Assembly: GCF_042477335.2 (NCBI RefSeq)
Contig: NC_091260.1
Span: forward strand, 48,131,001 to 48,195,000
DNA from: Ovis canadensis
Lineage: Eukaryota > Chordata > Mammalia > Artiodactyla > Bovidae
Length of the DNA stretch: 64,000 bases
Direction of reading: 5' to 3'
Part shown: positions 1-9,872 of the stretch, one piece after another
How the letters are laid out: every line of letters starts with the position of its first letter
Numbering within the stretch: the first letter of the stretch is position 1
Notes under the pieces: model-generated
Told to the model about the DNA's origin: nothing
The model's input: the letters and a program-made list of their open reading frames with translations, nothing else
Databases searched by the model: none
Translations under genes and position numbers: made by a program

Positions 1-152
1 TTTGATCCCTGGATTGGGAAGGTCCCCTGGAGAAGGAAAGGGTAACCCACTCCAGTACTCTTGCCTGGAAAATTCCATGGATGGAGGAGCCTGGTAGGCT
101 ACAGTCCATGGGGTTGCAAGGAGTCGGACATGACTAAGCAACCTCACCACAC
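1..152 (+). mobile_element. Bov-tA SINE, cut by window start
   Basis: The Bov-A body is present from the end of the B-box region (GATCCCTGG) through the usual 'cctggtaggctacagtccatgg' stretch to the terminal 'gagtcggacatgactaagca'. The tRNA-like head lies outside the window, so neither the full length nor a TSD can be judged. Confidence 0.9.
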
Positions 153-223
153 CCACTTCAAGGGTATAAAGATTCCCCAACTGGAAATTAAGAGGGAGAT
201 TTAAGAGAAAGTTTTAGATAGAG

Positions 224-398
224 AGGGTTTGCCTGGTGGCTCAGGCTGTAAGAAAAATCTGCCTGCAATGCAGGAGACCAGGGTTTGATTCCTGGGTCAG
301 AAAATCCCTTGGAGGAGGGAATGGCTAGGAGGAGCCTGGTGGGCTACAGTCCATGGGATTGCAAAGAGTTGGACAATACTGAGCAACTAACTCAACAC
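224..398 (+). mobile_element. Bov-tA SINE with internal deletion
   Basis: A head and body are recognisable, but about 40 bases of the body are missing between 'ggaatggc' and 'aggaggagcctgg'. A perfect 12-bp TSD, TTTTAGATAGAG, flanks it (212-223 and 399-410), so this is one retroposition event with a later or inherited internal deletion. Confidence 0.9.
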
Positions 399-410
399 TT
401 TTAGATAGAG

Positions 411-1512
411 AAAGTGTTACTGTGAGTTCTACCCTCCACTCTGGGACAAGGAGAGAGTGTGAGGCAGACTCCTGCCTTGGAGTTTAGTAGGAGAGCTTTC
501 AAAGGAGAAACTCTAAGAGAAACTGCTTCTGTTGCTGAGTTTGGGAGGTTCCTCTGACACAAACTAAAGCCCCTCTGGTGCTCTGGGGGAGCAGAGAGAA
601 CTGTGCTTAGGAAATAACTTTGTCCCCCTTTGACTGCAAGTCAAGATCCGTGCTGCCTATAGCCAGGTGGAGATGTCTGGGGTCCTTTTATGTGGGATCC
701 TAAAGACATGCATAAAAGAACTTCTGCCAGAGGACAAGGAATTGGTTTGGAGAAGATCTCTGCAAGATGAAGCACCATAAAAATCGGAGGCTGAGAGGTG
801 AAGGGAACAGTAGGTCAGAGGTGAGGAGAACTGCTGTCCTCTGAAAGCCAAGCAGGTTGGGAGTCTGGAGGACCAACTGTGAGGCTCTGAAAACAAGAAG
901 GCAGCTTACAGACAGTAGGTTTTTTCTTTCCTTTTGGTCTTTCCTTTCCTATCTTCAACCTCAAAGTCAGAAAGAACAGCTATTGACTGATGAGAAAGAT
1001 GAACAAAGAGGCAAGAAGCTCATCGCATCCTTTTCTCCAAAGACAAACTTGTCCAGTTCCAGCTCTAGCAAATGAAGGACATCTTATTTGTGAATGCAAA
1101 TTGGAGTTAATTAACGCATTATGACTGAAGATCCTAATTTCTGAAATAAGACTTAAGAGATTTGGGGGTCTCATTTTATAAAATTAGAATGACCAGAAAC
1201 GTCATCATGCTTGATACTTTTCTTCCACAGCAGGAAAACAATATCTTCCCCAATGAGTTCATCTTAAAGTGACAATCAAACAAAAATGCCTTTTAATGAT
1301 AAGCCCATAAACTAGGGTTGTTTACAGAACCAGTTAAAAATGATTACAGGACAGAGTTGATCCCACTCCCATTTTAATGTCCCGGGCAGGTCTTCACGCA
1401 GAGCTCAAAAGTAAAATGCCATACATTGTGGTCAGGGGAACAGTGATAAATAGAAGGATCCAGGGAGGATCTGGAAGGTTGGGTGTATGTTTGCTTGTTT
1501 GGTGTCTTTTAG
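411..1512. other. Unassigned single-copy-like stretch
   Basis: I recognise no repeat or gene here. Short frames of 60-80 codons exist on both strands but lack any family signature. A T-rich, pyrimidine-biased patch lies near 920-960. Confidence 0.5.
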
Positions 1513-1522
1513 TTTTTCCTTG

Positions 1523-1730
1523 GGCTTCCCTGGTGGCTGAGTGGTAAAGAATCTGCCTGCCAATGCGGGAGACATGTGTTCGATCAAGAAAATCCCCTGG
1601 AGAAGGAAATGGCAACTCACTCCAGTATTTTTGCCTGGGAACTCTCATGGACAGAGGAGCCTGGTGGGCAACAGTCCATGGGGTAGCAAAAGAGTCGGAC
1701 ACTACTTAGCGACTAAACAAAAACAACAAA
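1523..1730 (+). mobile_element. Bov-tA SINE
   Basis: A full-length element with a tRNA-Glu-like head (1523-1600) and a Bov-A body, ending in a (CAAAA)-like tail. TSD TTTTTCCTTG occurs at 1513-1522 and 1731-1740 and fixes both ends. Confidence 0.95.
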
Positions 1731-1740
1731 TTTTTCCTTG

Positions 1741-2236
1741 CAGAAAATTCTTGCAGAGCATTTAGCCTAGGAAGTCTCTTGATTTCACCACATGGCAGAA
1801 TTCTGCATAAACTCCACTTACTACAGTAAAAAGAAGTCTATCTTATGTATTCACACCATACATATACATATAGATACTATATATCATACCATACCATCTC
1901 TCTCTCCTATTCATATTTGTTTATAGGAAAATGAACCCTAGCCCTAAAAGTCCTTCTGTTTTCTTTCTTTAATTTTTTTGGGGTAGGGGGAGAGTAGTTT
2001 GTATCGTTTCAAAATATCAGGTTGGCCCTTATTTGCTTCTCTCAGCAAGACCACTCACAACTTCTCAAAATGGGTAACACAGTCACAGACAAGGAAAAAA
2101 AAAAAAGATTAAACTCAGGAGAAAAAAAAATATGGATTCATAAGACCAAAACAATAGGCATTCTAAAACAACCCAGCATTGATTAGGTGCAGCAGGAAAT
2201 AGGGCTGAAATAATGGCTCAAGAATTACAGGAAAGA
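1741..2236. other. AT-rich unassigned stretch
   Basis: Holds an ATA/CATA-rich patch (about 1850-1890), A-runs near 2095-2130 and nothing I can assign to a gene or repeat family. Confidence 0.5.
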
Positions 2237-2410
2237 ATCCCTTCCAGGCCTTTTGGCTAAGATCAAGTGTAGTATCTGTTCTTATCAGATGTATCGTCTA
2301 TCTGAGGACAATACAGTAAATGGAGCAAATTTTTAGAGCAGGGAATTGGAATAGGAGCTTACTTAACTTCTCTCTACACAGACACCTGGTATTCTCCAGA
2401 AATGGTGCAA
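2237..2410 (+). pseudogene. U2 snRNA pseudogene
   Basis: The sequence follows U2 snRNA almost from its first base. The first 14 positions align without a gap to the U2 5' end. The segment from 'ggccttttggctaagatcaa' through the branch-point-pairing region GTAGTA and 'tctgttcttatcag' is intact. About a dozen bases of the following stem-loop are lost. The 'tctgaggacaatac' segment, the Sm-like site (AAATTTTT) and a degenerate 3' stem ('cctggtatt' to 'aatggtgca') follow. It is about 174 nt against roughly 188 for functional U2. The deletion, the many substitutions and the absence of recognisable snRNA promoter elements upstream point to a dead retroposed copy. I see no poly(A) tail or clear TSD. 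Confidence 0.9.
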
Positions 2411-2611
2411 CTCCCCATCTTAACAAGAGTTGCAAAATGTAGATTTTTGCCTTCCTCACATTTTTTTCATTTCTTTGTTCCTCAGCACTTGCAAGTGAGG
2501 TATTAATTTTTCTCCTGAGGTTTCATGCAGCTTTGGCTCCACCCACTAAACTGTCACAGACAGGATTTGGTTTCTTTTTCTTCCCTTTTTGGCCTCACAC
2601 CTGTGACTTGG

Positions 2612-2837
2612 GGGCTTCCCAGGCGGTACTAGCGGTAAAGAACCCACCTGCCTACAGACGCAGGAGATGTAAGAGATAAGGATTTGATCCCTGGGTGGGA
2701 AAGATCCCCTGGAGGAGGGTATAACAACCCACTCCAGTAATCTTGCCTGGAAAATCCCATGGACAGAGGAGCCTGGGGGTCTACAGTCCTAAGGGTCACA
2801 AAGAGTCTGACCCGACTAAAGCAACTTAACATGCACG
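2612..2837 (+). mobile_element. Bov-tA SINE
   Basis: Full-length head plus body. TSD TGTGACTTGG flanks it perfectly (2602-2611 and 2838-2847). The anticodon-arm region carries an extra 'agatgtaagagataag' relative to other copies in the window. Confidence 0.95.
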
Positions 2838-2949
2838 TGTGACTTGGAGCCTGTGGGTTGCTTTCTTTTGAGTATGGCATTGACCTCCATGGATTTTTAA
2901 ACAAGGGTTTGGTGAGTATCTTCATTATTACCACTCTTTGGTTTTATTT

Positions 2950-3152
2950 GATTTAGTGGCTAAATTGTGTCTGACTCTTTCTGACCCCATGTACTATAGC
3001 CCGCCAGGCTCCTCTGTCCATGTTATCCTCCAGGCAAGAACACTGGAGTGTGTTGCCATTTCCTTCTCCAGGGGATCTTTCCAACCTAGGAATCAAACCC
3101 AGGTCTCCTGCATTGCAAGCAGATTCTTTACTGACTGAGCTATGAGGGAAGT
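2950..3152 (-). mobile_element. Bov-tA SINE, reverse orientation
   Basis: Reads tail to head on the plus strand, from 'ggctaaattgtgtctgactc' to 'gactgagctatgagggaag'. Substitutions are frequent, so it is not a recent copy. Confidence 0.9.
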
Positions 3153-3924
3153 TCTCTGTTGCTGCTATCATTGACCCAAGGCCTCTATTTCAGTAGCTCT
3201 CAGAGCAGCAGCAACCCCAAATCCAAGAACTAGTTTTACCCACTTTGTGTTAGGGGGCATCTCCAGGTAACCAATGCTTCAGCTACCTTCCAGGCTCCAT
3301 GCTCTTCACCAATTCAAGCCTGACCATCAGATGTTTACACCTTCAATGGTCTGCCCCTGCCATCCTGCCCTTCTGGGTACCCTATGCCTATAGTCACAAG
3401 AAGCCAGGCTCTCCCAAGAGAGCCTCTTTCACTTTTCCAGTCTCTTACCCCATAAGGCTCTCTATATTCTCTTGGACATCTTCTTCAACCCTGCTCAGAA
3501 TTCTGAAATCTTGTTCTTCATCCACTCTATTCTCAACTTCCTTCTCTTCAAAAAGAAAGAAAGAAAGAAAGAAAAGAGTTACAGGAAAAAAAAATCTGAG
3601 AACCCTGTTTCCTTGGGGTTTTAGGAAGCATTTCTAATGAGCTGTTTTATTCATAAAATATTTCATAACAGTTTATCTGAACAGTGCCTGATAGTCTTCT
3701 GGAAAAAATGTCTAATTCTGTCCCTTGACCCACAGGGGAAGAGCTTGCATGTCATAAAAATTGAAGGGAGGCTTGTGCATTTCTGGATCCAACAAAAACA
3801 AGAGTGGCATTGATCAGTGTTGGCCTAGGTTTCCACCTTCTTACAGACAACACTAAGGTGCATTTACTCATTTATGGGCTTAGTAAGAGACAAGAGTTGA
3901 AGTCAGTGGTAGTTTAGAGGAAAA
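3153..3924. other. Unassigned stretch with short (AAAG)n
   Basis: A pyrimidine-rich stretch (about 3340-3540) could be an eroded L2 fragment, but I cannot align it with confidence. An (AAAG)n run of about 28 bases lies at 3549-3577. A 112-codon frame at 3299-3637 runs through both and has no family signature. Confidence 0.45.
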
Positions 3925-4085
3925 GCTGTTTCCAGCCCATTACTAGCTGGGTGTTGGCAACAAAGTCATTTAACCTCTCGAGGCTTACTAACCTAGACAC
4001 TAATCTCTCTGTGTCCTTACTTGAAAGCAAAACTGATACTAGCCCTAACCTCATAGGAGTTTTATGAAGATTCAACAATCTAATG
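3925..4085 (+). mobile_element. MIR SINE remnant
   Basis: The MIR core is recognisable: 'ttactagctgggtgttgg', 'agtcatttaacctctcgagg' and 'cctcataggagttttatgaag'. It is an old mammalian element and heavily diverged. Confidence 0.75.
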
Positions 4086-4782
4086 TTGATGTGGTGACCA
4101 TGGTAAAGAACTGCTCATCTTTTATGTCGTGTGAATCACTGATGACTAACCCCAGCTTTTGTTGTTTGGGATCCACTGTCATTTATTCCCACAAGGCTGC
4201 TCCCAGCTAATAGTCAAGCACAATACTGGTACTAATGCAGATCACTTGAGCTATAAGACCTCTGGCCCACAAAAGTGACTTCGGCTTAAAGACTCCCACT
4301 GACTTGGCAGAACAGTTCTTGGAATTGCATTGCAGCTTGAAACTCTTCCTATCCAGTCTTCCATCCTCCCCGTCTTCTTCCACAAGCATCAGATAATCAC
4401 TGTGGTAAGAAGACTCCTGCCACTTTCTTCAACCTCCTCCTGTTTTACCCTTCACATGTTTTTACCCACAATAAGCCTTTTTCTTTTTATCCAATCTTAG
4501 TGTATACAAACACAGTTGGTGAAAATTAACATCTAGTGTACAAAGATACACAAACATGTACAGTTATCTCTGATATGTAGTACTTGCTCTGTTAATAGCA
4601 CTTTTATTATTAACAAATAGCGTGATTGGTAGCATAAACCTGGGAATTCAGAAAAAGCAAAAATCATTTCAAACCAAGACATTCAAAACGATGTTGTAGG
4701 TAAGATAGATTTAGAGCTAGCTGGAAGAATCTCTAAAATAAGATTTGTTCGAGATGGGGATCTAAGAGAGATGGGAGATAAT
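4086..4782. other. Unassigned stretch
   Basis: No gene or repeat recognised. Moderately AT-rich, with no tandem structure. Confidence 0.45.
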
Positions 4783-4797
4783 AAAAGAAACACAGAG

Positions 4798-4912
4798 GGA
4801 CTTACTCAGTGATCTAAGTGGTTAAAACCCTGCCTTCTAATGCAGGGAGTATGGGTTCAATCTCTGATCAGGGAACTAAGATCCCACATGCCATGGGGTG
4901 CAGCCAAAAGGA
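4798..4912 (+). mobile_element. CHR-2-type tRNA-Glu SINE
   Basis: The pattern 'ggacttactcagtgatctaa', 'aatgcagggagtatgggttc', 'cagggaactaagatcccaca' and 'gcagccaaaag' matches the cetartiodactyl CHR-2 SINE rather than Bov-tA. A 15-bp TSD, AAAAGAAACACAGAG, is perfect at 4783-4797 and 4913-4927. Confidence 0.85.
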
Positions 4913-4927
4913 AAAAGAAACACAGAG

Positions 4928-6410
4928 AGTGGCTGGGAAATGGAGATGCTTCTAGATTGGCTGGATTGTAGGGAACATGTGCTGTTGTACTGCTGTATAA
5001 GTCTAGAAGAGTAGGTTGAGGATAAACTGGAGTGGAATTTTATAAGTCAGTGGTGCTGTTGTACCAAGCAAACCCCAGATCTCAGTGGCTTACAACAGCA
5101 GACATTTGTTTCTCATTTGTGTTCCATGTTGGTGGCTCCTACGGCTCCATATCATATGTCTTCTCAACTTATTCTTTGACTCAGCCTGAAAGATCTGTTC
5201 TTCCTTGGGAAAACTGGTTTCCCCAAGGCAAAGGACTGGCAGAAACATATGATGTCTTTCGAAGCTTCTGCCAGAGACAAGCCCCATGTCATGTCTGCTC
5301 GTATTCTATTGGCCAAAATAAATCATATGGCCATGCCTGACATCAGTAGAACAAGGGATACCCCTCCAACATAGGAGATACTAAAAGTTACATTGCTGTG
5401 GATGAAGATATATAATCCTCTCTCAGGAAAGAGGGCTAAATAGTTGATAACAAGAAATTGATCTACCACAGGCGAGAAATTGTTCAGTTGACCATACATC
5501 AACATTTAATGTCTTTTAGTAGGCCAGTGAGATCATCAGGGTTGCCTTTGGATATGAGATGAAAAGAAGGAGTAGAGAAGAGAATAAGGCTGTGTTGAAC
5601 AAGGCAGGAGACACAGACAGGCAGGCTAATGTCATGACAGCTGGTATTGACTGTGCCTTCTCTTCTAGGACTCAACTCTCATCTTTGTTCTGAGACCTAC
5701 ACAAGCGGATGGAGACAAAAGTCACCTGTTAGGACAAGGAACAATGAAGTCATTTTCTAAGTATCTAGATAAAGAGAGAGGTAGGGCCAGTTCTCAGGAT
5801 AGGCCTCAGAAAACTGTGAAAGAGAAATCAGATTTATCTTCAGAGCCCACTCTTCTTGCACCCCTCCTTTCACAGGACCCCAGTTTCCATCTCTATGGGA
5901 CAAGCCCCAGCTCACAGTGCTCTCCTTTTGTCCCCAAGATGCCCAGCTGTCCCCACCTGTGATCCCTCACAGGCCCTCCCACACCCTCCCAAGTGACTCC
6001 CACTGCCTCTGGCCTGACCTTTCTGCTTCAACCCACCTTCTTCTAAGGACAAGTTCCCAATCACTAATGTCATCCCATCCTCAGGGCCTGGCTAGGCAAC
6101 TGGCTAGCTGTTCCCTTCAAAAACACAGTTCACTATAAAACATTACTTTACTACTAAATTTTAAATGACTGTCTCAGGTGGACAACAATTTCACCTCCAA
6201 AAAGCGGTCTCCTATATAAGCCAGTTGAAGAAGATATTCTTAAGCAAGGAAACCAGTTAGAAGCAGTTCTTAAACCAGACCACACAGGCAAGTTCTCAGT
6301 GTGTTAGCATCCTAGCACCCCATCTTGGCCCCTTCTTAGCAGGACACATAATTTCTTGGACTGCACAGGGTGCAGTTAGATGATGTCAAACATTGCATTC
6401 TATTATCCTG
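4928..6410. other. Unassigned stretch with probable ancient repeat
   Basis: From about 5040 to 5345 the sequence carries a pattern shared by a common ancient mammalian repeat (CAGTGGCTTACAACAGCAG followed by ATTTGTTTCTCAT), but I cannot name the family. The remainder, including the C-rich stretch 5860-6050, has no recognised feature. Confidence 0.45.
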
Positions 6411-6596
6411 TATATATGCATGCATGCTAAGTCACTTCAGTCATGTCTGACTCTGTGCGACTCTGTGGACCGTAGCCCACCAGGCTCCTTTATCCATGGG
6501 ATTCTCCAAGCAAGAACACTGGAGTCAGTTGCCATGCACTTCTCCAGGGGATCTTTCTGACCCAGGGATTGAACTCTCATCTTTTACATCTCCTGC
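6411..6596 (-). mobile_element. Bov-tA SINE, head missing
   Basis: Reverse-oriented Bov-A body and part of the tRNA-like region, stopping at 'catctcctgca'. The remaining head is replaced by the BOV-A2 that starts at 6597, so the later element either inserted here or recombined. Confidence 0.85.
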
Positions 6597-6880
6597 ATGG
6601 AGAAGGCAATGGCACCCCCACTCCAGTACTCTTGCCTGGAGAATCCCATGGACAGAGGGGCCTGGTGGGCTGCAGTCCATGGGGTCCCTGGGAGTCGGAC
6701 ACGACTGAGTGACTTCACTTTCACTTTTCACTTTCATGCATTGGAGAAGGAAATGGCAACCCACTCCAGTGTTCTTGCCTGGAGAATCCCAGGGACAGGG
6801 GAGCCTAGTGGGCTGCCATCTATGGGGTCGCACAGAGTCGGACATGACTGACGCGACTTAGCAGCAGCAGCAGCAGCATT
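6597..6880 (+). mobile_element. BOV-A2 dimeric SINE
   Basis: Two Bov-A monomers joined by the diagnostic linker 'cacttttcactttcatgcat' (near 6720-6745). It ends in a (CAG)n microsatellite tail at 6861-6878, typical for this family. Confidence 0.95.
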
Positions 6881-7136
6881 AGCCTATCCTACAAATGCAT
6901 TTTAATAAGAGTATCAGCTTCAGAGCCAGGGACCAAGGAAGGCCTGAACATTCCAGAACCTATTACACAGTATAACCTAATATAATGATCATGCTGTGTG
7001 CTACAAAACTGCTGAAGAGGTCAGTTCTCTTGCTGTAATCCTCACACGCATGGACAAACTTTCTAAGTCACTATTTTTGATGGGAATAGAAAGGAAGGTC
7101 ATACTAGAGAAAAAGGTGACTCCCAGATCTGCCCAT

Positions 7137-7349
7137 GATCCTTCCTGGTGGCTCAGTGGTAAAGAATCCATTTGCCAATGCAGGAGACATGAGTTCAAGC
7201 CCCAGGTCAGAAAGATCCCCTGAAGGAGGAAATGGCCACCCACTCTAGTATCTTTGCCTGGGAAATCCCGTGGACAGAGGAGCCTGGAGGGTTACTGTCC
7301 ATGGGATCGCAAAGAGCTGGACACTACTGAGCGACTGAACACAGACCAG
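7137..7349 (+). mobile_element. Bov-tA SINE
   Basis: The head begins at 'ccttcctggtggctcagtgg' and the body ends near 'gagcgactgaacacagacc'. A short (AAAT)n follows at 7445-7462. Confidence 0.9.
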
Positions 7350-7786
7350 CACTGGTTTATTAAGTATGTGCGGGCTCATCTTGAGATGCAGCATCCTTTT
7401 CATCCCCTAGAACATCAGAGTGCTGGTTGAGACAATTCAATATTAAAAAATAAATAAATAAACTCAATAATTCTAACAACATCTGCCCCTTGGGTGAATA
7501 AATAACCCGGCACCTTCTCACCAGTGGCATCAGGCCACAGGGTAATCTTCAGTACACCGTCTCCCACAGGCACAGAGAGGCAAAAGCCTTCTCCCATCAC
7601 AGCTTCCAGATTTTCCGCTCTCAACAAGCAGTGCGTCCAGTTGGACCTGAGAATATATCTCCTGCTGCCAGTTGCTCCTGAGCCACCTCTGAAGTTGAGG
7701 GCCAGATCTCCACTGAGCAAGGCTGAAAGCAAGTCACTTGGAGGCCTGTTTCCTCCGCAGCTCCACTGCCACATCGGTGCCCCCCA

Positions 7787-7796
7787 CCCCCGCCCC
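7787..7796 (-). promoter_or_regulatory. GC box (Sp1/KLF-type)
   Basis: CCCCCGCCCC on the plus strand is the complement of the GGGGCGGGGG GC-box consensus. It lies in the most CpG-dense part of the window, about 80 bases before a consensus splice donor. Motif match only; function is inferred. Confidence 0.4.
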
Positions 7797-7873
7797 TGTG
7801 CCTGGGACTCCGCGGGACTCCTGGCACCAGATTCCCTTCCACAGCGGGGACAGTCAGTCACCGCTCCTACCAA

Positions 7874-7881
7874 CGGTGAGT
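7874..7881 (+). promoter_or_regulatory. Consensus 5' splice donor
   Basis: CG|GTGAGT (exon/intron break after 7875) matches the mammalian donor consensus well. Together with the upstream GC box and CpG-rich sequence it could end a first exon of an unannotated transcript. No matching acceptor or reading frame supports this directly. Confidence 0.3.
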
Positions 7882-8100
7882 TAAAAGGCGTCTGTTTATG
7901 AATACATTTTGCCAAATCTGAGTGGAGTGCGGCGACGGAAGAGGGCAAGACAGGGAAAGTTGTGCTGAGACAGACTGGGAGGCTTGGGGCTGGCTTGGCA
8001 GATGACAGGTTTTGTTACAGATTTTTAAAATAATGTTGCTTTAAGAACAGAATAGAAAGCCAAGCCAAGAAACATCAACAGTAAGTTTTCTTCCTTTCCA

Positions 8101-8121
8101 CCCCCCACCCCCACCCCTCCC
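8101..8121 (-). other. G-quadruplex motif (four G-runs, 1-nt loops)
   Basis: The plus strand shows C-runs of 6, 5, 4 and 3 separated by single bases. The minus strand therefore has a canonical quadruplex motif with minimal loops, the most stable class. Confidence 0.7.
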
Positions 8122-8287
8122 GCAAAAGATATGCTGAAGCCAGGTTTAATTTTATGTCAGGAAAGAATTCCCTCCAGAGACTTCCCTGGCCGTGGTTCAG
8201 TTGAGGATAGTTTTCCAGCCATGTTTCCAGAGTCTCTCAAAGACTGAAAGGAAAACGGGCAAACAATCTCGAAGCCTTCACTTTGAA

Positions 8288-8303
8288 GCAGCAGGGGGCG
8301 CTG
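8288..8303 (+). promoter_or_regulatory. CTCF-type binding motif
   Basis: GCAGCAGGGGGCGCTG matches the CTCF core (CCASYAGRKGGCRS) at all but the first position. An 8-bp inverted repeat, AAGAAACC/GGTTTCTT, follows at 8312-8333. Occupancy cannot be judged from sequence. Confidence 0.6.
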
Positions 8304-8420
8304 TTATGATAAAGAAACCGCGGGTGGTTTCTTGGACCGAGGTGATGACTGAAATTCCGGCAAGGTTCTCTACCTTTTCTTTTCAGGACCAGGGAGTACC
8401 TAAAGAATAAAATATTTACA

Positions 8421-9304
8421 GATGCTAGCAAATTTTATGCCTCTGATTTTAATGCAAAGACTTCATGTTATATTTTACATCAAAAGGGAAGAAGTTCCAG
8501 CATCTGCAAAACATAAAAGTATTTCATGATTACTTCCATCGCCGTGTAATAAAGCACATCTCATACAGTTATTGCAGTCCCAAAGTCCCCGACAGCAGTG
8601 GATGTTTAGAATTGGACTTCCAAGGCATAAAAACGAGCCATTGTAACCACCTTACCAAAATCCACCTGCCCTTACCATATAAGATCTATCAATGCTGCCC
8701 AGACTGCTTCTGTCCAGTAATTCTGGTTTTTAAATTACTTGGGCCCATTTAAAAATTAAGGGAGAGGTTGGGAGGCCACACTCACTGATTATCATTAGAA
8801 ACAATGTTTGCTCTGTTTCTTATCAGGTTCTTTTAAGGTCCTACATTAAAACACACAGTGTGACTTCACACACAGTCAAGGAGTAAATGACTGTTATTAC
8901 ATGTAGAATATACTACCTGTAACTGTGTTATTATGAATGTTAATGCATTTTAGCTAATTCTCATGGCCCCCTACCTCTGATTACTTATTTCATTCTAGCA
9001 TCAACAGAATCCTTCCTTAGGCATAAAACCTTCTGGAGCTAAAATTCTACAATTTCTCATACACATTTCTGTGAATATTGCTTATACATTGTTAAGAATA
9101 TCCCCAGGAGCAGTAAAATAAGCTTCTAGGGGAGTTAGTTAAGGGGATGCTGAAGTTCAGGGAAACAGTCCCAGAGAAGAGAGAGGTGATGGTGAATCGG
9201 CTGAAACATAAAGGATTTAACAAGAGAAGAGGCATCGTTCATGGAGGAAGTTGAAAAATCAGAAGACCTCTCCAAACATGTATATGGGTAATATAATACC
9301 CCAA
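8421..9304. other. Unassigned stretch
   Basis: Nothing recognised. A 95-codon frame at 8465-8752 has no family signature. Local composition returns to AT-rich after the CpG-enriched block. Confidence 0.45.
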
Positions 9305-9513
9305 GGGCTTCCCTGATGTCTCAGAGCGTTAAGAATCTACCTGCAATGCAGGAGACCTGGGTTTGACCCCTGGGTTGGGAAGATCCCCTGGAGGAGGGAA
9401 TGGCAACTCACTCCAGTATTCTTGCTTGGAGAATCCCAATGGACAGAGGAGCCTGGTGGGCTACAGTCCATGGGGTTGCAAAGAGGCAGACAGGACTGAG
9501 CAACTAAGCAGAG
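9305..9513 (+). mobile_element. Bov-tA SINE
   Basis: Complete head (GGGCTTCCCTGATGTCTCAG) and body, ending near 'gactgagcaactaagcagag'. Modestly diverged. Confidence 0.92.
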
Positions 9514-9680
9514 TACAGCACATACTACTTCAAAGACTAATATATGATGCAAGGAATTCTATTACAGTAGAGTGCCTCAGATTTTCAGAGTGAATATGGG
9601 AAAATGACCTGAGAAAGAAATTGGTCAGAAAATAGAGTATTAAGGGACTGGCAAGAATGGAGTCTACAAACAAGAACGAT

Positions 9681-9706
9681 GCAATATATACATATATATG
9701 TATGTA

Positions 9707-9750
<44 letters not shown>
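9681..9750. repeat. Compound (TA)n/(TATG)n/(TG)n microsatellite
   Basis: An AT/CATA-rich lead-in, then three TATG units, then an uninterrupted TG run of about 39 bases (9711-9749). The TG run is long enough to be polymorphic and to adopt Z-DNA. Confidence 0.97.
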
Positions 9751-9752
<2 letters not shown>

Positions 9753-9872
9753 GCTTATGGCAACCTCAGTATTCTTGCCTGGGAAATCTCATGAACAGAG
9801 GAGCCTGGTGGGCTGCAGTCCATGGGGTTGCAAAGGGTCACACAAAACTTAGTGACTAAACAAACAACAAAT
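9751..9872 (+). mobile_element. Bov-A monomer
   Basis: Bov-A body only ('ggcaacctcagtattcttgc' to 'ttagtgactaaacaaacaac'), abutting the TG microsatellite. The tRNA head is absent, so it is 5'-truncated or the repeat replaced its front part. Confidence 0.85.

Larger units (their letters stand above)
7350..8420. other. CpG-enriched unique island, possible promoter
   Basis: This stretch is free of recognised repeats except for a tRNA-SINE-like scrap near 8180-8204. CpG is clearly more frequent at 7740-7960 and 8280-8370 than in the surrounding DNA. It holds the GC box, splice donor, quadruplex motif and CTCF-type motif listed separately. Overlapping open frames exist (177 codons on minus, 7415-7948; 125 codons on plus, 7524-7901). 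Neither resembles a known family, and elevated GC alone favours long frames. Confidence 0.4.

Noticed and set aside
5640-5700. Pyrimidine tract with TTCTCTTCTAG as a splice acceptor
   Set aside because: No coding frame or donor partner supports it, and such matches occur by chance many times in 64 kb.
7415-7948. 177-codon minus-strand open frame and an overlapping 125-codon plus-strand frame
   Set aside because: Neither resembles a protein family. They overlap each other in GC-rich sequence, which favours chance frames. The minus frame also has no supporting splice signals on its own strand that I can see. Kept only as part of the possible promoter region.
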